Positions 8,924 through 17,900 of a DNA stretch of 64,000 nucleotides are shown in pieces. This stretch comes from Desulfobulbaceae bacterium (GTDB lineage: Bacteria; Desulfobacterota; Desulfobulbia; Desulfobulbales; SURF-16): the NCBI GenBank assembly GCA_002868945.1, contig PKTX01000005.1, positions 41,607-105,606 on the forward strand, given 5' to 3'. Each line of letters begins with the position of its first letter. The first letter of the stretch is position 1. Below the pieces are notes generated by a model. That model did not search any database. It worked only from the letters and a program-made list of their open reading frames with translations, and had not been told where the DNA came from. Both the position numbers and the translations under genes were made by a program.

Positions 8924-9321
8924 ACCTTGCTCGACGGCTCATCCGGCCTGCTGGGGGCGGAGTACGCCGACTCATGGGCAGTGGCGGCCTCCTCCTGTTC
9001 AATATCCGGCCGGACCTGATCCATGGCCTCATCCTCGCCCGCCGCATGAGGGGATGATGAGTGCTCCGGGGTCTTATCGGCCGGGGCCGAATCGGTCAGC
9101 GAAACATCAATATCATCGAGGCTGCCGGTCAACTCCTTGAAACTCTCCTTTTCCTCGGCAATCTCGTCCTGCAGGGAGTCCTTCAACTCGTTGGCGGCCT
9201 TTTTCAACTCGAGGATCTGCTTGGCCACCGTCTTGGCCAGGCCCGGCAGCTTATCGGGTCCGACAACAATGAGGGCCAATGCCATAATCAGAATAAATTC
9301 CGGAAGTCCGATCCCAAACAT
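8920..9321 (-). CDS. tatB: Sec-independent translocase TatB-like subunit
   Basis: This 133-residue protein has one N-terminal transmembrane helix (MFGIGLPEFILIMALALIVV), then the Gly-Pro hinge GPDKLPGLA, an amphipathic helix and a long acidic, disordered tail. The Glu in the helix (PEF) and the length favour TatB over TatA. It overlaps tatC by 4 bp, so the two are one unit. No separate tatA is visible in the window; it may be elsewhere, or this protein may do both jobs. Confidence 0.85.
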   Translation of the reverse strand: MFGIGLPEFILIMALALIVVGPDKLPGLAKTVAKQILELKKAANELKDSLQDEIAEEKESFKELTGSLDDIDVSLTDSAPADKTPEHSSSPHAAGEDEAMDQVRPDIEQEEAATAHESAYSAPSRPDEPSSKV

Positions 9322-9534
9322 AGGTCCTCGACCAGGCCGTGTCAGGCTGGATAATCAAGCCATAACAGATCAGCACCATAAAATTTCAAAAGAGATACCG
9401 CCCGCGGCAGTAAAAACAGCAGGAAATTTACGTTATTTACCGGAGCGTGTCAAGCAGACTCACCGTTGCCTCTGCCAATCGATGTGCTCTCCGCCTCTGG
9501 CGGCCCACCGCAAAAACTTCCCACGGCCATTATA

Positions 9535-9563
9535 TTGACATTTTCCCGACGGTTGGCTATCCT
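9535..9563 (+). promoter_or_regulatory. Sigma-70 promoter for purA
   Basis: A consensus -35 TTGACA (9535-9540), a 17-bp spacer and -10 TATCCT (9558-9563) lie about 90 bp ahead of the purA start. The rest of the 329-bp gap (9322-9650) shows no gene. Confidence 0.7.
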
Positions 9564-9605
9564 TGCCAGGTTTGTCTGGACTACCGACCAGACCCCTATT
9601 GCTGA

Positions 9606-10949
<1,344 letters not shown>

Positions 10950-10970
10950 AGAGGGCACAGCCCTGCACTT

Positions 10971-11016
10971 CCCATAAAAAAAGGAGACGCCACTCGGCGT
11001 CTCCTTTTTTTATGGG
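10971..11016. terminator. Bidirectional terminator after purA
   Basis: A perfect 21-bp inverted repeat surrounds the loop ACTC (10992-10995). The GC core GGAGACGCC / GGCGTCTCC is flanked by seven A and seven T, so it can act on both strands. Confidence 0.9.
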
Positions 11017-11160
11017 CAAACCTTCCTCAACCACCCTTATCCCTTTGCACCCCGTTGGCGAGGCAGGCCCTGCTTCGTCTCTTCTTCACACAAGATTCCC
11101 GCAAGAGAGCGTTGCCGGCAGCCGGCGGCGCGAGAGGATGCCTGGCGCAAGGGCGAGCTA

Positions 11161-11445
11161 GTGCCTGTCCAGAAACAGGTCATTTCGTTCGAGATCAAGG
11201 AGTGCGAGAAAAATAAGCGCGCCCTGAAAGAGGTAAGGGAGCCTGCGACACTCCGAGTGCCCTTGGGGTGCAGGCATATATGCGATATCGGAGTCTCCAC
11301 TTCGTTTCGCTTACCTCCGAGCATTATTTTTGCGCCTGACGATCGGGCCGGTACGCGAGTTTGCGAGACTCCCGGTAAGCGAGTTTACGAGACTCCCGGT
11401 AAGCGAGTTTACGAGACTCCGAGAGGGCCATTTCTGGACAGGCAC
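11161..11445 (+). repeat. Dispersed inverted-repeat element, copy 3 (longest, complete)
   Basis: It begins GTGCCTGTCCAGAAACAGG and ends CATTTCTGGACAGGCAC. CTAG lies at 11158-11161 and again at 11449-11452. The interior holds the GAGATCAAGGAGTGCGAG arm, the ATATGCGATATCGGAG block, and near the right end three 24-bp tandem units (11347-11418). No reading frame in it looks coding. It is the reference copy for the family. The preceding bases 11017-11157 show nothing. Confidence 0.8.
11347..11418 (+). repeat. Three tandem 24-bp units inside repeat copy 3
   Basis: The unit is roughly CCGGTAAGCGAGTTTACGAG plus ACTC. Units two and three are identical over their length and the first has a few changes. 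Other family copies carry only one or two such units, so unit number varies between copies. Confidence 0.75.
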
Positions 11446-11448
11446 GAA

Positions 11449-12084
11449 CTAGCGCGTCTTGCGGCTGACCAGACGGGCCCCTGCCATGACCTCGCTCATA
11501 TCCACGGCAATATGGGCCAACATGTTGGGCAGGCTGGCGGCACCGCTGGAGGTGCGCACCTCCGGGACATTAAAGACGGAGAGGAGGCGATTAGGCAGGG
11601 TCAAATCGGGATGATCCATGAGCTGATCCATCACCTGACTGATAAACCAGACCGTGTTACCGCTCTGGACATTGACCACCCGCAGGGAGACATCGGCCCG
11701 AGCACCGCCCAGCTGACCGCCGGACATGGCGTAATTGATGCGGCCCGCCACCACCAGATCGACGCCGGCCTCTTGACCCATCTCCATGGCCTCGTCAATG
11801 GTGCCGTAAAAGCGCTCACCAAAACGGATGGTACTGAAGGTCTGCTTGGACAAGAAGACCTCATGAAAAAGGGCGCCCACCTGCAAACCGTAGGAGGGCT
11901 GAATGCCGGCCGGCACCTGAAAGGGCAGAACCAGGGCCGTGGCCTGATCATAACGCCCCCCCGTCGGGTAGATATGAACCACGGGCGAGCCGGTGCGCAC
12001 CGCCACATGATCGGCCTCTTTAATGGCACAGCCGTTGAGGAGCAGGCAGCCCAGCAGCGCCAAGAGCGTTATACGATTCTTCAT
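11449..12084 (-). CDS. Putative outer-membrane lipoprotein, last gene of the FlgO-type cluster
   Basis: This 211-residue protein has a lipoprotein signal (hydrophobic run ending LLLNGC), so Cys19 would be lipidated. The body includes ATALVLPFQVPAGI and GVDLVVAGRINYAMSGG, a layout seen in secreted TolB-like or GNA1162-like envelope lipoproteins, but I cannot name it. AGGGTG precedes the start. It follows the 12094-12690 gene by 9 bp, so it belongs to the same operon. The stop codon TAG is part of the CTAG that borders repeat copy 3. Confidence 0.75.
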   Translation of the reverse strand: MKNRITLLALLGCLLLNGCAIKEADHVAVRTGSPVVHIYPTGGRYDQATALVLPFQVPAGIQPSYGLQVGALFHEVFLSKQTFSTIRFGERFYGTIDEAMEMGQEAGVDLVVAGRINYAMSGGQLGGARADVSLRVVNVQSGNTVWFISQVMDQLMDHPDLTLPNRLLSVFNVPEVRTSSGAASLPNMLAHIAVDMSEVMAGARLVSRKTR

Positions 12085-12093
12085 GATGTCACC

Positions 12094-12690
12094 CTAGCGT
12101 TCATAGGCAGAGATCCGACCATCCACCAAGGCGGTGTCACGGGCCAGCAGATAGTTGATATTATGACTGCGCTGCAGCTCCATACCGGCCACGGACAACA
12201 CCTCCTGCGAACCGGCATCAAGCAGCCTGACATTGATAATCACCGTGGTGGGCGTCAGGGAATAGGTTCCGGTAACAATCCCCTGAACGGCCTGACTTTT
12301 GGCCACCAGGGCGGCGTCACGGCTCAGCAGCAACTCCCCCTCCCGGTCACGGATAAAGAGTGACGGCGCCTTGCGCACCTCGGCTACCCGAAAGCCGTAA
12401 CGGAAGAGACAGGTGGAGAGCGACTCGGTCATGGTGCGGCCAAAGGCCGAACTTTCATAAAGATTGTCCAGATTGACCATGCTGGTGAGCAGGATCCGTT
12501 CACCCCGACCGCCATGGCCGCCCCGGCCCGCCACAAGCTGCCGGGCCAGGTAATCACCAAATCCGAAAAAATCGGGGGTGGCAACGGACACGGTTCCGCC
12601 CGGTTTTGCCCCCCATCCCCCACAACCGCACAGGCCAAAGAGCAGGACCAGAAGCAGCAGGACGGTATATACAGGTTGTGCTCTCTTCAA
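12094..12690 (-). CDS. FlgO-like lipoprotein
   Basis: This 198-residue protein has a lipobox in LFGLCGCGG. The body matches the FlgO-type fold pattern: LLTSMVNLDNLYESSAFGRT, SLSTCLFRYGFRV, then LLSRDAALVAKSQAVQGIVT and VIINVRLLDAGSQEVL. In Vibrio, FlgO is an outer-membrane lipoprotein needed for stable flagella. The start is TTG at 12690 with GGAGG 9 nt upstream. It sits between the 97-residue lipoprotein and the terminal lipoprotein of the cluster and resembles the longer paralogue at 12995. A flagellar role is inferred from family and context. Confidence 0.75.
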   Translation of the reverse strand: MKRAQPVYTVLLLLVLLFGLCGCGGWGAKPGGTVSVATPDFFGFGDYLARQLVAGRGGHGGRGERILLTSMVNLDNLYESSAFGRTMTESLSTCLFRYGFRVAEVRKAPSLFIRDREGELLLSRDAALVAKSQAVQGIVTGTYSLTPTTVIINVRLLDAGSQEVLSVAGMELQRSHNINYLLARDTALVDGRISAYER

Positions 12691-12696
12691 ATCTCA

Positions 12697-12990
12697 CTAC
12701 CTCCGCTGGGCTATAATCTTTTCCACCCGACCCAGGCCGGCCAGGGCGTCATCATGCAACTGCTGACTCATGGCCAGGGCCACAGCCTCGGCAAAGTGCT
12801 GCCGGGCCAAAAGGTAATGCCCCCGCTCCATATAGGCGACAGCATGCTCATAGGCGTGGCGCGCCTTTCTCTCAATGGCCATTCCACCGGCACTGAGCCG
12901 GTCCCCGTTGCCGGTGGCTCCACAGCCGCCAAGGGCAGTACCGAGGAGTATCAAGGCCAGCATCGCTGTTCGACAAAAAAGCCGCATCAT
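12697..12990 (-). CDS. Small putative lipoprotein with a helical repeat-like body
   Basis: This 97-residue protein has a lipobox-like segment (LGTALGGCG) at its N-terminus. The rest is helical, with an alternation of Ala, Tyr and Leu (AYEHAVAYMERGHYLLARQHFAEAVALA) shaped like a single TPR motif. It lies between two FlgO-like genes and has GAGG just before its start. It may be an accessory subunit of the same envelope structure. I do not recognise a named family. Confidence 0.65.
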   Translation of the reverse strand: MMRLFCRTAMLALILLGTALGGCGATGNGDRLSAGGMAIERKARHAYEHAVAYMERGHYLLARQHFAEAVALAMSQQLHDDALAGLGRVEKIIAQRR

Positions 12991-12994
12991 CCTC

Positions 12995-13744
12995 TCACCT
13001 CTCCCCTGCCCGCCTGGCCGGTCCCCTCTCCACCATCACCTCATGCATGGGCGCCTGATAGGGTTGCCCGGCATGCTTCAGCATGGCTGCTGTCAGAGCG
13101 TCTGCCTCAAAGACCATGGAGGCGCCGGTCAGAACCAGGCCGCTGTTGTTTTCCAGGAGACGGACGTTGACAAAGATCTGGCCGTCGGCCACGGAATAGG
13201 TGCCGGCCACCACCGCGTCGGCATGATGGGCATAGTTGAGTTGCGCCATATCCCTGGACAGGACATATTCGCCATACCCCTTACTGATCTGCATGGACGG
13301 CATCATGCGCACATCAATGACGTCAACACGCAGGCGATGCAACTCATGCAGCATCTGCTCTGCCAAATAGCGTCCCAGGGCCGATGTTTCATAGACCTGA
13401 TCAAGGCTGACAAAGCTTGCCACGGCCAGACGCATTTCACCCGGAATGGGCTCCTTGCTGCCGGCCAGCAGCTGGCTGGCCAACTCGCCCACCCGCAGCT
13501 TGAGCTGGGTGCCGGTCTCGGCCGGCATGACATCTTTCTTGTCACCGGACAGCCAATTCCAGGAAAAATCAACGCCGCCTCTCTCCGGGGCAAAGACGCG
13601 GGGCGTTCGATAGACGTAATCACCCGGCACCTGGTGAGGATAGTCGACAACATACCGGTGCAAGGTCACAGCATCAGAGGCCTGCGCCGCAGCAGCGCCG
13701 GCCAGAAGAATCAACACCGCCAGACCCCATGTTTTTTTTTGCAT
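12995..13744 (-). CDS. FlgO-family exported protein
   Basis: This 249-residue protein has a cleavable signal peptide (MQKKTWGLAVLILLAGAAAA, cleavage near AQAS). Its core LAVASFVSLDQVYETSALGR, followed by MLHELHRLRVDVIDVR, YVLSRDMAQL and IFVNVRLLENNSG, parallels the shorter lipoprotein at 12094, so the two are paralogues. The start at ATG 13744 follows GGTGAG; a TTG at 13765 would overlap the previous stop. FlgO-type proteins act at the outer membrane around the flagellar basal body. Location and function here are inferred. Confidence 0.75.
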   Translation of the reverse strand: MQKKTWGLAVLILLAGAAAAQASDAVTLHRYVVDYPHQVPGDYVYRTPRVFAPERGGVDFSWNWLSGDKKDVMPAETGTQLKLRVGELASQLLAGSKEPIPGEMRLAVASFVSLDQVYETSALGRYLAEQMLHELHRLRVDVIDVRMMPSMQISKGYGEYVLSRDMAQLNYAHHADAVVAGTYSVADGQIFVNVRLLENNSGLVLTGASMVFEADALTAAMLKHAGQPYQAPMHEVMVERGPARRAGER

Positions 13745-13761
13745 TGCTCTCACCGTTGATC

Positions 13762-14061
13762 TCAATTCTTTCGAGGGTATCTTGAATAATCAGATGTTTC
13801 GGAGTCATCATATATATAGGGCGGATAGCCCCGGCTGATCACCTGCCACTGCCGGTCTTGGACACCACCCGACGGCGCACCGTCCGGATAGACCACCGGC
13901 ACCGGTCGTCTGCTGTCGACCTCGTGAAGGATGGGATTAAAATCGAGGCCCAGGGGATTGGCCAGGCGGGACGAGGAGGTGCACCCCCCCACAATAAGAA
14001 CGATGCCCAGACAAGCCAGGGCCATTATCGGCGCTGCAGCGTACCACCTGCGCAGCGTCAT
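13762..14061 (-). CDS. Putative lipoprotein, first gene of the FlgO-type cluster
   Basis: This 99-residue protein has a lipoprotein signal (APIMALACLGIVLIVGGC) and a short Pro/Tyr-rich body ending YSRYPRKN. The start at 14061 has AGGGA 9 nt upstream. ATG 14124 also has a ribosome site (GAGGGG) and would add 21 residues ahead of the signal, so the start is not settled. It is the first gene after a candidate sigma-54 promoter at 14231-14246. The stop is immediately followed by the next gene. The family is unknown. Confidence 0.6.
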   Translation of the reverse strand: MTLRRWYAAAPIMALACLGIVLIVGGCTSSSRLANPLGLDFNPILHEVDSRRPVPVVYPDGAPSGGVQDRQWQVISRGYPPYIYDDSETSDYSRYPRKN

Positions 14062-14230
14062 ACTTTTATCCCTGCGCCAGTATCCTGACGGTGCCGGTAA
14101 TTTTTTCCCACCACGCAAGCCCATCACACACCCCTCGAAAAACAACAAAAAATCAACAATAACGAACTATTACCAAAGCAGGGCCCCTCAACAGGAGTCC
14201 TGAAGAGTGCCTGAACCCACCTCTACACCT

Positions 14231-14246
14231 TGCACGACTCATGCCA
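14231..14246 (-). promoter_or_regulatory. Candidate sigma-54 promoter for the FlgO-type cluster
   Basis: Read on the minus strand the site is TGGCATGAGTCGTGCA. The GG and GC dinucleotides have the exact spacing required for the -24/-12 elements, with one departure (GTGC for TTGC). It lies about 170 bp upstream of the first lipoprotein gene. Confidence 0.55.
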
Positions 14247-14472
14247 AAACCAGTTACCCCGCCTCCCCATCCGCCTTTCCACAAAAAGCTATTGCCAAAA
14301 ATAAAAAAATGTATATGGTTATCAGGTTCTGGTTAGGGAAAAGGCACCTTTATTTTTCCGCTATTTATGGTGGTTCTTTAAAGAAGAGGCGAAAAAGTCC
14401 CCCTGCAGATTGTGCCGCCACGACACATGGCCTCACAGGTCCAAGAGCATGGCGCCCCTTGTAAGGCGCGCA

Positions 14473-14551
14473 CATTCCGAGGAATGCGGCGTACCTGGTA
14501 CGCCGCAGTGACGAGATAGCGTCTGGCCGGAAAGAGTTCGTTTCCGACCAG
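14473..14551 (+). other. Cluster of hairpins in the rpoZ leader
   Basis: CATTCC GA GGAATG (14473-14486) overlaps a near-perfect palindrome GCGGCGTACC T GGTACGCCGC (14486-14506). A third stem, CTGGCCGGAAA / TTTCCGACCAG (14523-14551), has one mismatch. None has a T-run, so they are not ordinary terminators. Function unknown. Confidence 0.5.
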
Positions 14552-14639
14552 AAACGAGATAATATGCAGCAACGAAGCAGTTGGCGACCCTTTGCGACGC
14601 CATCGAGACTTCTTATATTTTCCAGGAGGAAATGTACCA

Positions 14640-14909
14640 ATGGCCCGAATTACTGTAGAAGATTGCCTCTCCCAGATTGGCAACGAAAATCGTTTTTCCC
14701 TTATCCACCTTGGCGTCGCCCGGGTAAAACAACACCGCAAGGGCCAGCCCTTCCTGGTCAAGGCCAAGAATAAGGAAATCGTTACCACCCTGCGAGAGAT
14801 TGCCGCCGGTAAGGTGACCTTTGACAATATTCAGACCATGGGGCAGCCCCCGGAGGTTGCCGCTGAAAAAGGCTCCGAACTCGAGCCCCAGGTTGGCGAA
14901 ACGAATTAG
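14640..14909 (+). CDS. rpoZ: RNA polymerase omega subunit
   Basis: Omega (89 residues) helps fold and assemble the beta' subunit of RNA polymerase and in proteobacteria forms part of a ppGpp site. The sequence MARITVEDCLSQIGNENRF and the later KEIVTTLREIAAGKV are family hallmarks. AGGAGG lies 10 nt before the ATG. A DksA-like protein, the usual ppGpp partner, is encoded nearby at 17242. The TAG stop codon coincides with the first bases of repeat copy 4. Confidence 0.95.
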   Translation: MARITVEDCLSQIGNENRFSLIHLGVARVKQHRKGQPFLVKAKNKEIVTTLREIAAGKVTFDNIQTMGQPPEVAAEKGSELEPQVGETN

Positions 14910-15072
14910 AGCCTCTGTTGAAACAGGTCATTTCGGAGTCTGGCAGGCATCCATGCGACTTGCGAGCATTATTTTTTGAGCATGACGAGGGAATCGAGCT
15001 CGCCCGACTCCGGGAGATCGGGCCGGTAAGCGAGTTGACGAGATTCCGAGAGGGCCATTACTGGACAGGCAC
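14906..15072 (+). repeat. Dispersed inverted-repeat element, copy 4
   Basis: The left end TTAGAGCCTCTGTTGAAACA is a diverged terminus. The middle has the GAGCATTATTTTTTGAGCAT word and the ACTCCGGGAGATCGGGCCGG block, and the right end is CATTACTGGACAGGCAC. The first four bases TTAG contain the rpoZ stop. The remainder of the gap to dnaJ (15073-15230) shows no gene and no clear promoter. Confidence 0.75.
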
Positions 15073-15230
15073 GAATCAATAACCTGTGACGACATTCGGC
15101 CAGCCGCATTTCCCGCAAAGGTCGTTGCCGGAAACAGCACAGTGTCGCCCGGCCAGGCGGCAGATTGCCTGCGCCCATTGCGACACAGCCCCCCTTTATA
15201 CTGCAACCAAAACCTATTTATTGTTTTTTT

Positions 15231-16337
15231 ATGGAACAAGATTTCTACGCCACCCTTGAGGTTGATCGCTCCGCCTCTGCCGCTGAAATAAAAAAAGCCT
15301 ATCGCAAACTGGCGATGAAGTATCACCCGGATCGCAATCCCGGTGACAAGGAGGCTGAAGATAAATTCAAGGCAGCCGCCGAGGCCTATGAGGTCCTCTG
15401 CGATACGGAAAAAAGGCAAATCTACGACCAGTATGGCGCCGAAGGTCTGCGTAGCAGCGGCTTCCGGGGCGGCCCGGGCAATTTCGAGGATATCTTCTCC
15501 AGCTTCGGCGATGTATTCAGCGACCTGTTCGGCTTTGGCGGCGGCGGACGCCGCGACCACAACGCTCCCATGCAGGGCGCCGACCTGCGCTATGATCTGA
15601 CCATCTCTTTTATGGATGCCGTGCACGGCTGCGAGCAGGAGGTGGAGATCACCAAACGCGACACCTGCTGGACCTGTGAAGGCAGCGGCGTGCGGCCCGG
15701 CTACAAGCCGGAGACGTGCGGCATGTGCCACGGCAGCGGCCAGATCACCCGCTCCCAGGGATTCTTCCGGGTGGCCACCCCCTGTCCCGAGTGCCGCGGC
15801 CAGGGCCAGGTCATCAAGGAGCCCTGCACCGATTGTAACGGCGGTGGCCTGGTGCGCAAGACCAAAACCGTTTCCCTGAGAATTCCCGGCGGCGTCGACA
15901 CCGGCGCCCGCATGCGTTTACGCGGCGAGGGTGAGGGGGGCAGACGCGGCGGCCCGGCCGGCGACCTCTACGTTGTCATCCATGTGGAACCACACGACTT
16001 TTTTGAACGGGATGGCGAACGCATTTTTTGCGAAATCCCGCTCAGCATGACCCAGGCGGCCTTGGGCTGCACCCTGGATATTCCCACCGCCCACGGCAAC
16101 ACCTCATTCACCTTTCCCAAGGGTGTCCAGTCAGGCCAGAGCTTTACTCTTTCCGGCCAGGGCGCCCCCAGCCTCCGATCAAAAAACAACGGCGACATGA
16201 TCATCAGCGTCAAGGTGGTTACCCCCACCAAGCTCACCAAAAAACAGGTGGAACTGTTGGAGGAATTCAGCGCCATTGAGGATGCCAAGGAATCCGACAG
16301 CGGATTTTTCACGCGGCTTTTCAAAAAAGCGGAGTAG
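15231..16337 (+). CDS. dnaJ: Chaperone DnaJ
   Basis: This 368-residue Hsp40 stimulates DnaK ATPase and delivers unfolded proteins. The J-domain has its HPD motif in YHPDRNPGD, followed by a Gly/Phe-rich segment and four zinc-finger repeats ([32 protein letters not shown]), so it is a full class I DnaJ. The start MEQDFYATL is chosen by homology; an upstream in-frame ATG at 15165 would add a non-homologous tail. No ribosome site precedes the ATG, only a T-rich run. moaC follows 12 bp after the stop. Confidence 0.96.
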   Translation: MEQDFYATLEVDRSASAAEIKKAYRKLAMKYHPDRNPGDKEAEDKFKAAAEAYEVLCDTEKRQIYDQYGAEGLRSSGFRGGPGNFEDIFSSFGDVFSDLFGFGGGGRRDHNAPMQGADLRYDLTISFMDAVHGCEQEVEITKRDTCWTCEGSGVRPGYKPETCGMCHGSGQITRSQGFFRVATPCPECRGQGQVIKEPCTDCNGGGLVRKTKTVSLRIPGGVDTGARMRLRGEGEGGRRGGPAGDLYVVIHVEPHDFFERDGERIFCEIPLSMTQAALGCTLDIPTAHGNTSFTFPKGVQSGQSFTLSGQGAPSLRSKNNGDMIISVKVVTPTKLTKKQVELLEEFSAIEDAKESDSGFFTRLFKKAE

Positions 16338-16349
16338 GCAAACAACGGC

Positions 16350-16832
16350 ATGAAGGACGACAAGAAGTTCAATCACTTTGACGCGGCCGGCAACGCCCGC
16401 ATGGTGGACGTCAGCGCTAAGCTTGACACCACTCGCCAGGCCACGGCCCAGGCGGCCATCACCATGAGCAGCGACTGTTTTGCCCTGGTCAAGGAGGGTT
16501 CGGTGGCCAAGGGTGACGTTCTGGGCGTTGCCAGACTGGCCGGCATCATGGCCGCCAAGAAGGTGGACGGCCTTATCCCCCTCAGCCACCCGTTGCCCAT
16601 CACCAAGGCGGATATCGAATTTGATCTGGACGAACAGTCCAGCACCATTACCGTCTACGCCACGGTGGGCATCACCGGCAAGACCGGTGTGGAAATGGAG
16701 GCCCTCACTGCTGCCTCCATCGCAGCGCTGACCATATACGACATGTGCAAGGCCGTTGATAAAGGCATGGAGATTTCAAATATCTATCTCCTGAAAAAAA
16801 CAGGTGGCAAAAGCGGCACCTATATACGATAG
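16350..16832 (+). CDS. moaC: Cyclic pyranopterin monophosphate synthase MoaC
   Basis: MoaC works with MoaA in the first step of molybdenum cofactor biosynthesis, rearranging the 3',8-cyclo-GTP intermediate. The protein is 160 residues, standard length. [14 protein letters not shown] and [14 protein letters not shown] are the conserved active-site segments, and YDMCKAVDK also matches. It lies 12 bp after dnaJ, so it is probably read from the same transcript. No other Moa genes are in the window. Confidence 0.96.
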   Translation: MKDDKKFNHFDAAGNARMVDVSAKLDTTRQATAQAAITMSSDCFALVKEGSVAKGDVLGVARLAGIMAAKKVDGLIPLSHPLPITKADIEFDLDEQSSTITVYATVGITGKTGVEMEALTAASIAALTIYDMCKAVDKGMEISNIYLLKKTGGKSGTYIR

Positions 16833-17241
16833 TTTCAGATGCCACGCCTCTGCGTTTATGCCGGTGTCGGCACGAAAAGAGGGTTTCATTCAAAATTTAG
16901 GGTATCATTTGATATAGTGAGATATTTCGGAGTCGCTCAGGCTCGCTTACCTGTTCGAGCTTAAGAAGCACAGAAAACTCTGAACATCAAGGATATGCGA
17001 GCTGTTTTTTCTGGCTCTGGACGAATCGAGCAAAATAACAAGTATCAAAAATGGCCTTGAGAAAGGCGAAGAGAAGAGCCCCGAACGGGCCGTCGGCATA
17101 TGAAAAATAAGGTTTCCCCGGCTTAGCCGTGGCCAGACCGGGCACCTTTCATCCGACAAGATCAACAAGAGGCTGCAGCTGCCCCTAAACTCAAGAAAAG
17201 TCTGGTGTCTGTTTCCTGCCAGCAAAATATGGAGATATGCC
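16833..17241. other. Intergenic region with a repeat core
   Basis: The gap between moaC and the dksA-like gene contains repeat copy 5 (core 16921-16980) and no supported gene. The stretch 17010-17200 has no recognisable structure. Confidence 0.5.
16921..16980 (+). repeat. Repeat-family core, copy 5 (ends lost)
   Basis: The core GATATTTCGGAGTCGCTCAG followed by GCTCGCTTACCTGTTCGAG is shared with the copies near 44420 and 47216. The GTGCCTGTCC termini are not found, so this is a decayed or distinct subfamily copy. Confidence 0.6.
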
Positions 17242-17604
17242 ATGAACGAAGAGAGACTGGCCTATTTTAAAGACAAGCTCGAAAATATGAGTGCGGAAAT
17301 CACCGAAGGCGCCAACAAGACTCTTCAGGAGATGACCGACAGTGCCGGCAACTATCCCGATCCTGCCGATCGCGCCACCGCCGAATCTGATCGCAACTTT
17401 GAGCTGCGTATCCGCGACCGGGAACGCAAACTCCTCTCCAAGATCAAGGACGCCATGGAGCGCATTGACAATGAAACATTCGGCATCTGCGATGAGTGCG
17501 GCGACGACATCTCTGAAAAACGTCTTGAGGCCAGACCGGTGACCACCCTGTGCATCCAGTGCAAGACCAAACAGGAAAACTATGAAAAAGCCAAGGGCGG
17601 CTGA
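17242..17604 (+). CDS. DksA/TraR-type zinc-finger transcription regulator
   Basis: This 120-residue protein has an N-terminal coiled coil and a C-terminal C4 zinc finger: CDECG, and CIQCK 21 residues later. DksA-family proteins enter the RNA polymerase secondary channel and act with ppGpp. The acidic coiled-coil tip motif DPADRAT is present in the DxxDxA position. GGAGAT precedes the ATG. The length is shorter than E. coli DksA (151) and close to other DksA/TraR family members, so the exact role is not certain. Confidence 0.88.
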   Translation: MNEERLAYFKDKLENMSAEITEGANKTLQEMTDSAGNYPDPADRATAESDRNFELRIRDRERKLLSKIKDAMERIDNETFGICDECGDDISEKRLEARPVTTLCIQCKTKQENYEKAKGG

Positions 17605-17665
17605 ACCTTCACAAGGCCGCAATAACGCCACGGCAGGGCCCACTCTCCCAAATATTGTCTCATAC

Positions 17666-17882
17666 GTCTCTGTCCGGAAAGAGGTCATTCCTGAATCCGG
17701 CAGGCTCGCTTAGCTGTTCGCGATCCAGGAGTGCGAAAAAAATAAGCACGCCCGGAAAGAAGCGCCCCTTGGCGTGCAGGCATGAATTCGATATGCCGAG
17801 CATTATTTTTTGAGGATGACAAGGTAAACGAGCTCGCGAGACTCCGGTAGATCGAGTGAAAGGGTCCTTGCCGGACAGACAC
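17666..17882 (+). repeat. Dispersed inverted-repeat element, copy 6
   Basis: The left end is a diverged terminus around GTCTCTGTCCGGAAAGAGG; the right end is GCCGGACAGACAC. The interior carries GCGAAAAAAATAAGCACGCC, CATTATTTTTTGAGGATGAC and GAGCTCGCGAGACTCCGG. The element ends 18 bp before the galT start, so it forms the galT leader. It fills most of the 17605-17900 gap. Confidence 0.75.
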
Positions 17883-17900
17883 AAACAAGCCAGGATAATA

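Larger units (their letters stand above)
14149..14639. other. Intergenic region between the FlgO-type cluster and rpoZ
   Basis: This gap separates divergent units. It contains a minus-strand sigma-54-like promoter (14231-14246), an AT-rich stretch (14285-14365), and several hairpins just ahead of rpoZ (14473-14551). No reading frame here has a credible ribosome site. Confidence 0.6.

Noticed and set aside
11347..11418. CRISPR array
   Set aside because: The 24-bp units are contiguous with no spacers.
11161..12363. 400-residue plus-strand frame across repeat copy 3 and two lipoprotein genes
   Set aside because: It begins inside the repeat and lies opposite two lipoprotein genes that have signal peptides and ribosome sites.
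14149..14639. Cyclic-di-GMP (GEMM) or other riboswitch upstream of rpoZ
   Set aside because: The conserved GEMM core and tetraloop receptor sequences are absent; only simple hairpins are seen.
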